A stretch of DNA of 64,000 bases from Cloacibacillus sp. GTDB taxonomy: Bacteria; Synergistota; Synergistia; Synergistales; Synergistaceae. Within the stretch, counting starts at the first letter, position 1. Every line of letters begins with the position of its first letter. The notes under the pieces were generated by a model that had not been told where the DNA came from, did not search any database, and saw nothing but the letters and a program-made list of their open reading frames with translations. Position numbers and translations under genes: made by a program. Positions 26,817 through 37,643 of the stretch are shown here, one piece after another. Location of the stretch: the NCBI RefSeq assembly GCF_020860125.1, contig NZ_JAJBUX010000059.1, forward strand, positions 1 to 64,000, read 5' to 3'.

Positions 26817-27313
26817 ACCTCTGATATCCATACCATCCCGTCTTTCTCCGAATCGGGCAGCTCTTCAAAAAGTTCGGCGACGCTCTTTCCCAGTATTGGA
26901 TGTACCATGTCGGGAGCGATCTCCGTGAGTGGCCTCAGTACAAATCCCCGTTCATGCATGCGCGGATGGGGGATCTCCAGCTTGGGGACCTTGAGTGACA
27001 GAGAATCGAAAAAGATAATATCTATGTCGATCTCACGCGGACCCCAGCGCGTACCTGCGGAACGGCCCAGTTCAGCCTCAGTCTTTTTCAGCAGACAGAG
27101 CAGCTCGATTGGTTCCAGATCCGTACGGGCCGTCATGCACATGTTGAGAAAGAGCGGCTGCTCCGTTACACCCCAGGGTTTCGTCTCCCAAATGCGGCTC
27201 TTTGCCTCCGTCCGTATTCCGCAGCTTTCCAGCTTTATGATCGCTTTTTTGAGCGCCTCAAGGCGGTTGCCGAGATTGGCGCCCAATGCCAGTACCACTT
27301 TATGATCAGACAT
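26813..27313 (-). CDS. folK: HPPK, 2-amino-4-hydroxy-6-hydroxymethyldihydropteridine pyrophosphokinase
   Basis: 166 residues, normal length. Motifs LALGANLGNR, QPLFLNMC, and RWGPREIDIDIIFFD (Mg-binding Asp pair), then IPHPRMHERGFVLRPL. It transfers pyrophosphate from ATP to the pterin before DHPS acts. Overlaps folP by 8 bp upstream and the next gene by 4 bp downstream, so the operon is tightly coupled. Confidence 0.97.
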   Translation of the reverse strand: MSDHKVVLALGANLGNRLEALKKAIIKLESCGIRTEAKSRIWETKPWGVTEQPLFLNMCMTARTDLEPIELLCLLKKTEAELGRSAGTRWGPREIDIDIIFFDSLSLKVPKLEIPHPRMHERGFVLRPLTEIAPDMVHPILGKSVAELFEELPDSEKDGMVWISEV

Positions 27314-28520
27314 ATTTTGCTCCCCGTACCGCCTCTGTCATCATGATGACCTCTTTATTCTCTTTCACATCGTGGACGCGAATGATGTCCGCACCCTGCC
27401 AGCAGCAGACGGAGGTCAAAGCAAACGTGCCGCAGAGCCGCTCCTCCGCTTTTTTTGTCTGCGTGGCGGCGCCGACGACGCCCTTTCGCGAGGCTCCGAC
27501 CAGCAGCGGATAGCCAAGGGCTTTGAAGCTTTCGCAGTGGCGCATCAGCAGCAAGTTCTGGTTGTAGTCCTTTGCGAACCCGACGCCCGGATCTATTATA
27601 ATATTTTTTTTCGGCACGCCCAACTCTTCGGCCCTCTTTGCCTTTTCCCGGAGGAAAGAGCAGACCTCGGCGATGAGATTTTCGTATTCGCACATCAACT
27701 GCATGTCCCCGGGGGTGCCGCGCATGTGCATAACGACGAGCATCGCCCCGTACTCGGCCGCGGCGCGCGCGATATCCTCGTCGAACTGAAGCCCGGAAAC
27801 ATCGTTGATTATGTCCGCGCCCGCGGCAAGCGCGGCGCGCGCGACGGAGGAGCGCGTGGTGTCTATCGAAAGAGGCATCCGCGGAAGTTCGTTTCGTATC
27901 GCCCTCACCGCCGCCTCCATGCGTGATATCTCCTGTTCTTCGGGAACCCGTCCCGCACCCGGCCGTGTGGATTCCGCTCCGAGGTCTAGGATGTCGGCCC
28001 CCTCTTCGGCCATGCGCAGCGCCCTTTTTACGGTCTCCGCGGTCTCGGCGCCGCTTCTGCTGCCGGCGAAGAAGGAGTCGTCGGTGAGGTTAATGATCCC
28101 CATCAGCAGCATCCTTTCTCCAAAGGGAAGCTCAGTGCCGCAGGGAAGTTTTCTCGCGCTTGGCAGCGACGGGGCGATCAGGCCGCGTATTTCGTCTGCG
28201 AGGCGTTCGAGGCCCCACCATGGCATCCGCGTCAGCTTCTCTGCGAGATGGCCGAGCTGTTTTGCCGTGCCGAAGAGGATGACGTCGCTCTTTTTAACGC
28301 CGCAGGTAATGACCTGCGCATGCACGGCGGCGTCGCCGCCGCGTGAGAGCATCTCCTGTTTGATGATGCTGGCCGCCGGTGCGGGAATGTCCGTGACGTA
28401 GAGCTGGAGCATCTCGCGGCGATTTTCGAAGTAGGGCAGGGAGTTTATGTCGCAGCCTGCCTTCTCGGTGGCCTGTGACAGCTCCCTTTTGTCTCCGAAG
28501 CGGATGAGGTGGGCGGACAT
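27306..28520 (-). CDS. folP: Dihydropteroate synthase with N-terminal extension
   Basis: 404 residues, longer than the usual ~280. Residues from about 125 on are the DHPS barrel: MGIINLTDDSFFAGSR (the usual P of TPDSF is D), DLGAESTRPGA, SIDTTRSSVARAALAAGADIINDVSG, VVMHMRGTPGDMQ, IIDPGVGFAKDYNQNL and VGASRKGVVG. The first ~115 residues are an additional domain, also found in DHPS of some clostridia and other anaerobes, of unknown role. Joins pterin pyrophosphate to p-aminobenzoate. Lies 2 bp after the phosphatase gene. Confidence 0.95.
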   Translation of the reverse strand: MSAHLIRFGDKRELSQATEKAGCDINSLPYFENRREMLQLYVTDIPAPAASIIKQEMLSRGGDAAVHAQVITCGVKKSDVILFGTAKQLGHLAEKLTRMPWWGLERLADEIRGLIAPSLPSARKLPCGTELPFGERMLLMGIINLTDDSFFAGSRSGAETAETVKRALRMAEEGADILDLGAESTRPGAGRVPEEQEISRMEAAVRAIRNELPRMPLSIDTTRSSVARAALAAGADIINDVSGLQFDEDIARAAAEYGAMLVVMHMRGTPGDMQLMCEYENLIAEVCSFLREKAKRAEELGVPKKNIIIDPGVGFAKDYNQNLLLMRHCESFKALGYPLLVGASRKGVVGAATQTKKAEERLCGTFALTSVCCWQGADIIRVHDVKENKEVIMMTEAVRGAKYV

Positions 28521-28522
28521 TT

Positions 28523-29170
28523 TTAGTCGAACTCCTGGATTATCGGCAGTCCGGCGAGATGTTCCGTGAAATTGAGTCCCATGAGGCAGTAGCCGTGGAG
28601 GCTGTCGTGGGTGAGGAGGCTGTATGAGGCCGTATCGACGTGGAGCCGCCAGTAGCTGGGGCGCATTACGCCTATAGCCCCCGCCATTAGCGGTTTTAGC
28701 ACGCCGCGGTGAGCCACGAGCGCGATATTGCTGCCGCGGTGCTCGCAGATGACGCGGTCAAGTTCGGCGAGGGCGCGCTCGCGCACCTCGTCAAGCGTCT
28801 CTCCTCCGTCGATCTTGAGCTCTTCCGGTTGGTCGAGCCATGTCTGCCATTTATCGGGTTCCTCAACGGCGAGCTCGGCCTTCTTTCTGTTTTCCCAGGG
28901 ACCGAGGTGTATGTTGCAGAAGCCCTCGCGCGCCTCGTATGGCAGCCCCAGCGTCTCGCCGAGGATCTTTGCGGTGGTCGTCGCGCGGGAGAGCGGACTC
29001 GAGTAGATATACTCTATATTCTTGTCTTTCATCGCCTTCGCGAGGGCGTGGGCCTGGAGGATGCCGTTTTCATTTAAGGGGAAATCCATACATCCGCGGA
29101 TGCGGTTTTCTTTGTTGCCGGCACATTCGCCGTGTCTGATAAGATAGATAAACGTTTTGTCTTTTTTCAA
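28523..29170 (-). CDS. Histidine phosphatase family protein
   Basis: 215 residues. Phosphoglycerate-mutase-like catalytic motif LIRHGECAGN near residue 11-20, YSSPLSRATTTAKIL, GGETLDEVRERAL and the second His in ALVAHRGVLKPL. Substrate not evident; the family includes alpha-ribazole phosphatases, sugar-phosphate phosphatases and others. First gene of the folP-folK operon and divergent from hrcA. Confidence 0.9.
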   Translation of the reverse strand: MKKDKTFIYLIRHGECAGNKENRIRGCMDFPLNENGILQAHALAKAMKDKNIEYIYSSPLSRATTTAKILGETLGLPYEAREGFCNIHLGPWENRKKAELAVEEPDKWQTWLDQPEELKIDGGETLDEVRERALAELDRVICEHRGSNIALVAHRGVLKPLMAGAIGVMRPSYWRLHVDTASYSLLTHDSLHGYCLMGLNFTEHLAGLPIIQEFD

Positions 29171-29378
29171 TATTCTTCACTTCTGTTACGATTGCAGATA
29201 ATGCAGAAATACTGGGAACCTTTGAGTTTCTTTCGTTGCCGTCCGATAAAAGAACCGCCGGTCCGGTAGCTCAAACATCTGTTAATTATACAACAACAGC
29301 GTGGCGATACGGCCTTTTGTTAATTTTTTGAATTAAAAAATTTTACCTATAATTTTAAAAATAAATCTTTGACCTGTA
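29171..29378. other. Divergent intergenic region, phosphatase operon / hrcA
   Basis: About 200 bp of AT-rich DNA before the hrcA promoter. It must hold the minus-strand promoter of the folate operon, but I cannot pick out convincing hexamers for it. Confidence 0.4.
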
Positions 29379-29407
29379 TTGACAAAAGCCTCTATGACGA
29401 TTATTAT
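29379..29407 (+). promoter_or_regulatory. Promoter of hrcA-grpE-dnaK
   Basis: TTGACA, 17-bp spacer, TATTAT; transcription would begin a few bases before the CIRCE element. Confidence 0.75.
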
Positions 29408-29425
29408 TTATTCGTCATTGAGGTG

Positions 29426-29452
29426 TTGGCACTCGTGAGCATTGAGTGCTAA
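29426..29452 (+). promoter_or_regulatory. CIRCE operator (HrcA binding site)
   Basis: TTGGCACTC-N9-GAGTGCTAA, one base from the consensus TTAGCACTC-N9-GAGTGCTAA. It lies between the promoter and the hrcA start, as in other bacteria where HrcA represses chaperone genes. Confidence 0.96.
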
Positions 29453-29489
29453 CAGAGAATGAAAAATTTTTCTAGGCAGGTGAGGTCTG

Positions 29490-30506
29490 GTGATCACTGA
29501 AAGACAGCTGGAAGTCGTGCTCTCCGTGGTGTATGAATATATTAAAAGCGGTGAAACTGTAGGCTCACGCACGGTATCCCGCCGTTATCTCACCGGACGC
29601 AGCTCTGCGACGATCAGAAATGAAATGTCCGATCTTGAGGACATGGGCTTTCTCAAACAGACTCATGCGTCGTCGGGCAGGATCCCCACAACTCAGGGAT
29701 ATAGACTATACGTCGATTCGGTACTTCAACGTGTAAATAACGCCGGCCCGTCTGTAAAATTACTAAAAAAGATGATGGAACACCGGCAGGGGCTGGGACG
29801 GGTGCTTGAATCGGCCTCCGAGATGCTGAGCCGCGTCTCCGACTATGTTGGGATCGCCGCCATCACGCCGCTTGACACGGTCTGCTTCCATCATGTGAGC
29901 TTCGTGCGGATGAGCGAATTCCGCGTTCTGCTGCTGGTGGTCCTTCAGGGCGGACTTGTTCACCAGAAGTTCATCGATATGCCGGTGGATATGCCGCAGG
30001 AGGAGCTGGATGAACTGGCCTTCAAGCTGAACCGCTTTTCAGGCTGTGCCTGGAGCGATATCAAGAGCTCGCTGAAGGCGAAGCTGACGGAGGAGATAAG
30101 CAGCTACCGTGACGCCTGCAGTCAGGCTCTACTTGAGATAGACGCGTTGCTTGGCGTCCAGAAGACGAAGATATTCACGGGGTCGGTCAGTCAGATCATG
30201 AAGCTGCAGGATTTTCAGGATCTGGGACGGATACAGGCGCTCTGCTCCTTTATTGAGGAGGAGAGCAACATGACCGCGTTGGTGAACCGCTGCTCGATGA
30301 ACGAGATAAACGTAATGATCGGCGATGAAAATGTACTGCCGGGGATGAAAAATTCCGCGCTGGTCGCCGCCACGGGAGAGGCCGGAGGCCAGAAGGCCGT
30401 CGTCGGCGTTATCGGCCCTGAGAGAATGGATTATGAAAAGGTAATATCCGCGATAGACGGAGTGCTGCGCAAGCTGGACTCCGAATCAGGCGAAAGAGGA
30501 GACTGA
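29490..30506 (+). CDS. hrcA: Heat-inducible transcription repressor HrcA
   Basis: 338 residues, GTG start with GGTGAGG upstream. The winged-helix part is ITERQLEVVLSVVYEYIKSGETVGSRTVSRRYLTGRSSATIRNEM.. (split here for length: VGSRTVSRRYL, SSATIRNEMSDLEDMGFL, THASSGRIPTTQGYRLYVD), followed by the GAF-like and insertion domains ending in GVIGPERMDYEKVISAIDGV. It represses this operon through the CIRCE site just upstream and is re-folded by GroEL in known systems. Confidence 0.97.
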   Translation: MITERQLEVVLSVVYEYIKSGETVGSRTVSRRYLTGRSSATIRNEMSDLEDMGFLKQTHASSGRIPTTQGYRLYVDSVLQRVNNAGPSVKLLKKMMEHRQGLGRVLESASEMLSRVSDYVGIAAITPLDTVCFHHVSFVRMSEFRVLLLVVLQGGLVHQKFIDMPVDMPQEELDELAFKLNRFSGCAWSDIKSSLKAKLTEEISSYRDACSQALLEIDALLGVQKTKIFTGSVSQIMKLQDFQDLGRIQALCSFIEEESNMTALVNRCSMNEINVMIGDENVLPGMKNSALVAATGEAGGQKAVVGVIGPERMDYEKVISAIDGVLRKLDSESGERGD

Positions 30507-30510
30507 AGAC

Positions 30511-31065
30511 ATGGACGAGCAGAAGAAACCGAATTGCGGCGAGCCGCAGATGAAGGATGAGCCGGAGCTCGAAGGCATCCCGGCCGCCGAGGAGAATATT
30601 CCCCAGTCTGAAGCGGGGGAGTCCGAGGCGCTGAAAGATGAGGTTCGCAAGCTCAAAGAAGAGGTGGCAAGGGGCAGGGCCGACTATTTTAACCTGCGTA
30701 CTCGTATGGAACGGGACCGCGAGAACAACGCTAAGCTTGCCGCCGAGCAGGCGATAAATGAAATGCTGCCGGTATTTGAGAATCTTGAGCGGATCGCGGC
30801 GGCGGTCGAAGATAAGGATAGCAGCCTTGCGAAGGGCATGTCGATGGTGATCAAACAGTTCGCCGACGGCCTCTGCAAGCTTGGGCTTGAGTTTATTTCG
30901 ACGGACGGCGAATTCGACCCCTCTCTCCATGAGGCGGTATGTATGGAGCCGGTGGATGACGCCGCTAAGGACGGACATATAGTAGGCGCGCTGTGCCGCG
31001 GCTATAAGCTTGCGGGGCGCGTGCTTAAGGCTTCCCAGGTGCGGGTCGGCAAGTATAACGGCTGA
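30511..31065 (+). CDS. grpE: Nucleotide exchange factor GrpE
   Basis: 184 residues. Acidic N-terminus, long coiled-coil helix (about 40-90: LKDEVRKLKEEVARGRADYFNLRTRMERDRE broken here as EVRKLKEEVARG and YFNLRTRMERDR), then the beta domain with LPVFENLERIA, EFDPSLHEAVCM and LAGRVLKASQVRVGKYNG. It drives ADP release from DnaK. Four bp after hrcA; dnaK follows after 118 bp. Confidence 0.97.
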   Translation: MDEQKKPNCGEPQMKDEPELEGIPAAEENIPQSEAGESEALKDEVRKLKEEVARGRADYFNLRTRMERDRENNAKLAAEQAINEMLPVFENLERIAAAVEDKDSSLAKGMSMVIKQFADGLCKLGLEFISTDGEFDPSLHEAVCMEPVDDAAKDGHIVGALCRGYKLAGRVLKASQVRVGKYNG

Positions 31066-31168
31066 TTATAAATGAGGCTTAAAGCTGATTAGGCAATAAA
31101 ACGGAAGTAACAGAAAGGCAGCTATAGAAAAATAGATGCCGGACGAATCAGATAAATAATTATCATAA

Positions 31169-33004
<1,836 letters not shown>

Positions 33005-33025
33005 ATCAATAAAAACATTTTTAAA

Positions 33026-33060
33026 GCGCATGCCGCGGGCGAATGCCCTGCGGCATGCGC
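33026..33060 (+). terminator. Strong hairpin after dnaK
   Basis: Eleven-bp stem GCGCATGCCGC/GCGGCATGCGC with an inner GGGC-GAAT-GCCC. No T-run follows, so it may be an mRNA 3'-end or Rho-assisted terminator rather than a classical one. Confidence 0.6.
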
Positions 33061-33112
33061 GTCCGAAAATGAACGACTGCTCAAACGGCAGTTCATAAAT
33101 TTTTAACTAATC

Positions 33113-33149
33113 TTGACAAATAGCCGCACAGGTGTATAATCCTGTGCGG
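33113..33149 (+). promoter_or_regulatory. dnaJ promoter with palindromic operator
   Basis: TTGACA (33113-33118), 16-bp spacer, TATAAT (33135-33140): near-perfect housekeeping promoter. A perfect palindrome CCGCACAGG-N8-CCTGTGCGG (33124-33149) has the -10 box in its centre. Since the transcript would begin near the right arm, the palindrome is more likely a protein-binding operator than an RNA hairpin. It is not a CIRCE sequence. Confidence 0.7.
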
Positions 33150-33243
33150 CAAATAATAAAGGCCGCGCACCGGCGGATATATGGTCAATCGGTTTTATAG
33201 GGCGCGGCGCAGATTTTAAATCTTATGGCGAGGTGAAGCGCTG

Positions 33244-34377
33244 ATGGCTGCTCCCGGTAAAAAAGACTATTATGAAATATTGGGTGTTAGCCGGGGAGCA
33301 TCGGCTGACGAAATAAAGAAGGCCTACCGTACCCTTACGCGGAAATATCATCCCGATGCAAACCCGGGCAACGCCGAGGCGGAGGCTAAATATAAGGAAA
33401 TCAACGAAGCGAACGAAGTGCTGAGCGATCCGAAAAAAAAGGCGCAGTACGACCAGTTCGGCTACGTGGGTGATATGCCGCCCGGCGGTTTCGGCGGAGA
33501 GGGCGGCTTCGGAGGCTTTGGCGGACAGGGACAGACCTTCTCGCAGGAGGACCTGGGCGATATTTTTGGGGATCTTTTCGGAGCGGGCGGCTTCGGAGGC
33601 GGACGCCGCCGCGCCTCAAACCCGAACGCGCCGCGGCGCGGCGCCGACCTTGAGGCCACCGTCAAGATCACCCTTGAAGAGGCCTACCGCGGACTTAAGC
33701 GCAAGCTTGAGATACCGCGCCTTGATACCTGTAAACATTGCGGCGGCAGCGGCGCGGAGCCAGGCAGCAAGGTAGAGACCTGCCCGACCTGTCACGGCAC
33801 GGGACAGATGCACGAGGTGGTCAACACTCCATTTGGTCAGATGCAGCAGTCTGTGACCTGTACCACCTGCCACGGCAAGGGCAAGATCATCGACAAGGTC
33901 TGCACTGAATGCCGCGGCAAGGGACGCGTAAAACGTATACAGAACGTCGAAGTTAAAATTCCCGCCGGTGTTGACACCGGCACGAGACTTCGCGTCTCAA
34001 GCAAGGGGGAGGCCGGGATCAACGGCGGTCCGGCCGGCGACCTCTTTATCCTCACCGAAGTGATGCCCGACAGCCGGTTCACGCGCAAGGGCGACGACCT
34101 CAATACGACGGTTGAGATATCCTTCCCGCAGGCGGCGCTTGGCAGTGAGGTCAAAGTGGAGACCTTCGACGGCATGGAAAAACTCGACATCCCGGCTGGT
34201 ACGCAGGCCGGTTCGAAGCTGCGCATTCGCGGACGCGGAATGCCGCGGCTCAAGGGCAAAGGCAGCGGCGATATGAACATCCTCGTTAAGGTCAAGGTGC
34301 CCAAGAGCCTCACCGCTAAGGAGCGCGAGCTGCTGAAAGAGCTCGCGAAAGAGGGCGGCCAGCAGGTGAACGCGTAA
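33244..34377 (+). CDS. dnaJ: Molecular chaperone DnaJ
   Basis: 377 residues. J domain (5-70) with the HPD motif in KYHPDANPG, Gly/Phe-rich linker (about 78-125), four zinc repeats [32 protein letters not shown] (about 160-225), then the C-terminal substrate domains. Stimulates DnaK. GAGGTG precedes the ATG. Separated from dnaK by 239 bp and served by its own promoter, unlike many hrcA operons that run straight through. Confidence 0.98.
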   Translation: MAAPGKKDYYEILGVSRGASADEIKKAYRTLTRKYHPDANPGNAEAEAKYKEINEANEVLSDPKKKAQYDQFGYVGDMPPGGFGGEGGFGGFGGQGQTFSQEDLGDIFGDLFGAGGFGGGRRRASNPNAPRRGADLEATVKITLEEAYRGLKRKLEIPRLDTCKHCGGSGAEPGSKVETCPTCHGTGQMHEVVNTPFGQMQQSVTCTTCHGKGKIIDKVCTECRGKGRVKRIQNVEVKIPAGVDTGTRLRVSSKGEAGINGGPAGDLFILTEVMPDSRFTRKGDDLNTTVEISFPQAALGSEVKVETFDGMEKLDIPAGTQAGSKLRIRGRGMPRLKGKGSGDMNILVKVKVPKSLTAKERELLKELAKEGGQQVNA

Positions 34378-34409
34378 ATAAAATACTAAAAGTATAAAGA
34401 AAGACTTTA

Positions 34410-34440
34410 AGAGCTTTCCTTTTTGGAGAGCTCTTTTTAT
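34410..34440 (+). terminator. Rho-independent terminator after dnaJ
   Basis: AGAGCTTTCC/GGAGAGCTCT stem (one G-T pair), TTTTT loop, followed by TTTTTATTTTT. Confidence 0.88.
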
Positions 34441-34528
34441 TTTTGTAAATAGTTATCAAAAAAAATAAACTCAATTCGCCGTTCAATTCAAAAATTTTGA
34501 TAAACTTAATTAACCACGGCAAATTACC

Positions 34529-34557
34529 TTTACATATTGCTGACAAAACTATAAAAT
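34529..34557 (+). promoter_or_regulatory. Promoter of the liv operon
   Basis: TTTACA, 17-bp spacer, TAAAAT, about 50 bp before the livJ start codon. Confidence 0.5.
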
Positions 34558-34605
34558 AAGTAAAGCGTCAAGCTGATACACAATACAATATGGAGGTGCA
34601 CTATA

Positions 34606-35754
34606 TTGAGAAAAGTACTAGCTTTACTAGCTCTTATTATCATCGTATTTGCGGCGGGAACCGCGATGGCTGCGGAGCCCATCAAGATCGGTTATCTCGC
34701 GGCCCTTACCGGAGACTATGCCCAATACGGGATCACGGAAGTCAACATGGCTAAACTTGTCGTCGGCGACATCAACGCCAAAGGCGGTATCCTTGGACGT
34801 AAAATTGAACTTATCCCCTACGATACAAAAACCCGTAATGAAGACGCGGTCAACGCCGTACGCCGCATGATCGAAAGCGACAAGGTCTGCGCGATCGTCG
34901 GAGCCAACTCCAGCGGCATCAACATCGCCACCGCGCCTATCGTCGCCAAGGGCAAGACCCCGCAGATCTCAACTGTCGGGACCAACCCATTTGTAACGGT
35001 TGACAATAAGGGCAAAGTCCGCCCCTATTCCTTCCGTATCTGCTTCACGGACCCCTATCAGGGAGCTCTCGCGGCAGACCTCGCCTACAACGACCTTAAA
35101 AAGACTAAGGCCGCTATCCTCTATAACGTAGGTTCCGACTACGCGCAGGGGCTGCGTGAATTCTTTGTCAAGGACTATGAGAAGCTTGGCGGAAAGATCG
35201 TTGCCGACGAAGGCTTCCGCGAGACGGACGTCGACTTCCGCGCTCAGCTGACGACGATCAAGAACTCCGGCGCCGACCTGCTCTTCCTGCCCGGCATGGG
35301 CAAGGATATGGCGCTCGCCATCAAGCAGGCGCAGGAACTGGGGCTTAAGGTGACGGTCATCGGCGGAGACGGCTATGCCGAATTTATGAATGAAATCGCC
35401 GGACCCGCGATGAAGGGAACGTTCTGGGTCAACCACACATACCTCGACGACCCCGAAATGGCGCCGATATTCGCGCGTTATAAGGAAGTCTACAAGGACG
35501 ACTGCAAAGAATTCGTGAACGGTACGATGGCCTATGACGCGATGTACTGGCTCATCGACGCGATCAATCGCGCCGGCAAGGCCGACGGACAGGCGATCGC
35601 CAAGGCCCTCGAAGAGACGAAGGGGCTGAAGCTGCATCACGCCACGCTCACCATCGACCCCGCGACCCATAACCCGATCAATAAGGCAGGTATCATCCTT
35701 AAAGTCGGAGACGACCTTAAAACTAAATTCTACAAGAAGGTAGAACCGAAATAA
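34606..35754 (+). CDS. livJ: Branched-chain amino-acid ABC transporter, binding protein
   Basis: 382 residues with TTG start (GGAGGT 8 bp upstream). Signal peptide with core LALLALIIIVFAAG and AMA cleavage, then EPIKIGYLAALTGDYAQYG, GGILGRKIELIPYDTKT, VGANSSGINIATAPIV and the periplasmic-binding-protein type I fold to the end. It captures Leu/Ile/Val or related amino acids and passes them to LivHM. First gene of livJHMGF; a terminator-like hairpin separates it from livH. Confidence 0.93.
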   Translation: MRKVLALLALIIIVFAAGTAMAAEPIKIGYLAALTGDYAQYGITEVNMAKLVVGDINAKGGILGRKIELIPYDTKTRNEDAVNAVRRMIESDKVCAIVGANSSGINIATAPIVAKGKTPQISTVGTNPFVTVDNKGKVRPYSFRICFTDPYQGALAADLAYNDLKKTKAAILYNVGSDYAQGLREFFVKDYEKLGGKIVADEGFRETDVDFRAQLTTIKNSGADLLFLPGMGKDMALAIKQAQELGLKVTVIGGDGYAEFMNEIAGPAMKGTFWVNHTYLDDPEMAPIFARYKEVYKDDCKEFVNGTMAYDAMYWLIDAINRAGKADGQAIAKALEETKGLKLHHATLTIDPATHNPINKAGIILKVGDDLKTKFYKKVEPK

Positions 35755-35770
35755 ATATCTGATACACGCG

Positions 35771-35805
35771 GCCCAAGGTTCTTGACTGAACCTTGGGCGC
35801 TTTTT
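35771..35805 (+). terminator. Intercistronic terminator between livJ and livH
   Basis: Perfect 11-bp stem GCCCAAGGTTC/GAACCTTGGGC, TTGACT loop, then GCTTTTT. Probably lets most transcripts stop after livJ, giving excess binding protein over the membrane complex. Confidence 0.88.
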
Positions 35806-35861
35806 CCTACACAAGGCCCCGCTTATTTGCTTATCAGCAGGAAAGGTTTGAGGTGTTGCAA

Positions 35862-36743
35862 TTGGAGACCCTTATCCAGCAGCTTATTAACGGACTGTCC
35901 TTGGGTTCTGTATACGCCCTTATCGCAGTTGGTTATTCGCTAGTATATTCAGTTCTCTTATTTTCCAATTTCGCCCATGGCGGATTTCTGGTCATCGGCG
36001 GATATATCTGTTATTTCGCGCTTCGTGCCGGCGGGATGAATATTTGGCTCGCGTCGCTGGCGGCGCTGGTCGGCTCGGGGCTCTCGGCTATCATCGTCGA
36101 ACGCCTCGCCTATCGTCCCATAAGGGAACGTACCCCTGTCACTCTCTATATGCTTATAGCCTCCATGGGCATGAGCATCGTGATCGAGAATATTTTCGTG
36201 GTCACGGTCGGAGGCCGCTTCCGCGCCCTGCCGCCTGTGATTCCGACTAATCCGGTAAATTTCTTCGGTTTGGCCACCACCAGCGCCTTTGACATCCTTT
36301 CGCTTGTTACAGCCGTCGTCTTTCTTGTGGGACTGCAGATATTCCTTGTCAAGACTAAATGGGGGCTCGCCATCCGCGCCGCCTCCTATAACCTCAAAAC
36401 GGCCGGACTGATGGGCGTCAACGTGAACAGGCTCATTTCCATAGTCTTTTTCGTCGCGGGACTTCTCGCCGGCGTCGGCGGCATTTTCCTCTCCGTCCGT
36501 TATACGCTCTATCCGCAGCTTGGAATGATAACGACGAAGGCTTTTGTCGCCGCGGTCATCGGCGGGCTCGGCTCGCTGCCGGGCGCTGTTGTCGGCAGCC
36601 TCATCCTCGGCCTCGCGGAGATGCTGACGGCCGGGTTCATCTCAAGCCAGTTCCGTGATTTGGTCGTCTTCGGCATTCTTATTGTGACTTTGATCGTGCG
36701 TCCTACGGGGCTCTTCGGAAAATCCGTCGGAGAAAAGGTGTAA
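35862..36743 (+). CDS. livH: Branched-chain amino-acid ABC transporter permease LivH
   Basis: About 293 residues, eight hydrophobic segments. Typical opening LIQQLINGLSLGSVYALIAVGYSLVYSVL (here LINGLSLGSVYALIAVGYSL), the FAHGG loop, and the EAA-like GVNVNRLISIVFFVAGLLAGVGG. Start chosen as TTG 35862, six bases after GAGGTG; GTG 35853 and TTG 35856 are in-frame options. One of two membrane subunits, paired with LivM. Confidence 0.93.
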   Translation: METLIQQLINGLSLGSVYALIAVGYSLVYSVLLFSNFAHGGFLVIGGYICYFALRAGGMNIWLASLAALVGSGLSAIIVERLAYRPIRERTPVTLYMLIASMGMSIVIENIFVVTVGGRFRALPPVIPTNPVNFFGLATTSAFDILSLVTAVVFLVGLQIFLVKTKWGLAIRAASYNLKTAGLMGVNVNRLISIVFFVAGLLAGVGGIFLSVRYTLYPQLGMITTKAFVAAVIGGLGSLPGAVVGSLILGLAEMLTAGFISSQFRDLVVFGILIVTLIVRPTGLFGKSVGEKV

Positions 36744-36758
36744 GGGGGGACAATATTT

Positions 36759-37643
36759 ATGGAAGGTTATGCCATTGGTGTTATCACCCTTCTTGCGATC
36801 AACTGTGTCGCCGCCCTTGGAGTATCCCTCTTTACGGGATTTACGGGAGTCTTTACCCTCGGTCATGCCGGATACATGGCGATCGGGGCCTACACCGCGG
36901 CCATTCTGACGGTTGAGTACGGCGTCCATTATGTCGTGGCCATCGCTGCTGGCGGCATTCTGGCCATGATCATCGCTTATCTTATCGGTATTCCGACGCT
37001 GAAACTTGTAGGCGACTACTACGCCATCGTTTCACTCGGTCTCGGCGAGGCTATCAGGCTCATTATCGAAAACTGGAACTCCGTCACGCGCGGTGCGCGC
37101 GGTTACCCCGGTATCGACGGCTATACCACGTTGCCGGTGGCGCTGGGATTCTTTATTGTGCTGGCGGTGGCGATGTTCTTCCTCGTCAACAGCACCTACG
37201 GCCGCGCCTTTAAGGCCTGCCGCGACGACTACGTGGCAGCTTCGCTGCTGGGTTTCAATACGGCTCATTTCCGTGTCCTGAGCCTCGCGATATCCGGCTT
37301 TTACTGCGGCGTTTCCGGCGGGCTTCTGGCCGGCTATATGTCATTTATACAGCCCGTGATGTTTGACATGGCGAAATCGACGGAACTTGTCTCCGTCGTC
37401 GTCTTCGGAGGCCTAGGTTCTATGAGCGGCTGTCTGATCGGTACCACGATCCTGACCCTTGTTACGGAACTTTTCCGTCCCATTTCGCAGTACCGTATGC
37501 TCATTTACGGCCTTGTGCTGGTGCTGGTGATGGTCCTGCGTCCCGAGGGTATCATGGGGACCAGCGAACTTACGCCCGGCTACATAAAGAGACTCTTTTC
37601 ACGCAAGAAAAAGACTGACGCCGCAGAGGAGGGAGCCCGCTGA
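36759..37643 (+). CDS. livM: Branched-chain amino-acid ABC transporter permease LivM
   Basis: 294 residues, about eight helices. Family features: GFTGVFTLGHAGYMAIGAYTA, GDYYAIVSLGLGEAIRLI, RGARGYPGIDGY, and the coupling-loop motif GRAFKACRDDYVAASLLGFN. AAGGGGGG lies before the ATG. Its last base is the first base of the livG start codon region (TGATG overlap), so the two are coupled. Confidence 0.95.
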   Translation: MEGYAIGVITLLAINCVAALGVSLFTGFTGVFTLGHAGYMAIGAYTAAILTVEYGVHYVVAIAAGGILAMIIAYLIGIPTLKLVGDYYAIVSLGLGEAIRLIIENWNSVTRGARGYPGIDGYTTLPVALGFFIVLAVAMFFLVNSTYGRAFKACRDDYVAASLLGFNTAHFRVLSLAISGFYCGVSGGLLAGYMSFIQPVMFDMAKSTELVSVVVFGGLGSMSGCLIGTTILTLVTELFRPISQYRMLIYGLVLVLVMVLRPEGIMGTSELTPGYIKRLFSRKKKTDAAEEGAR

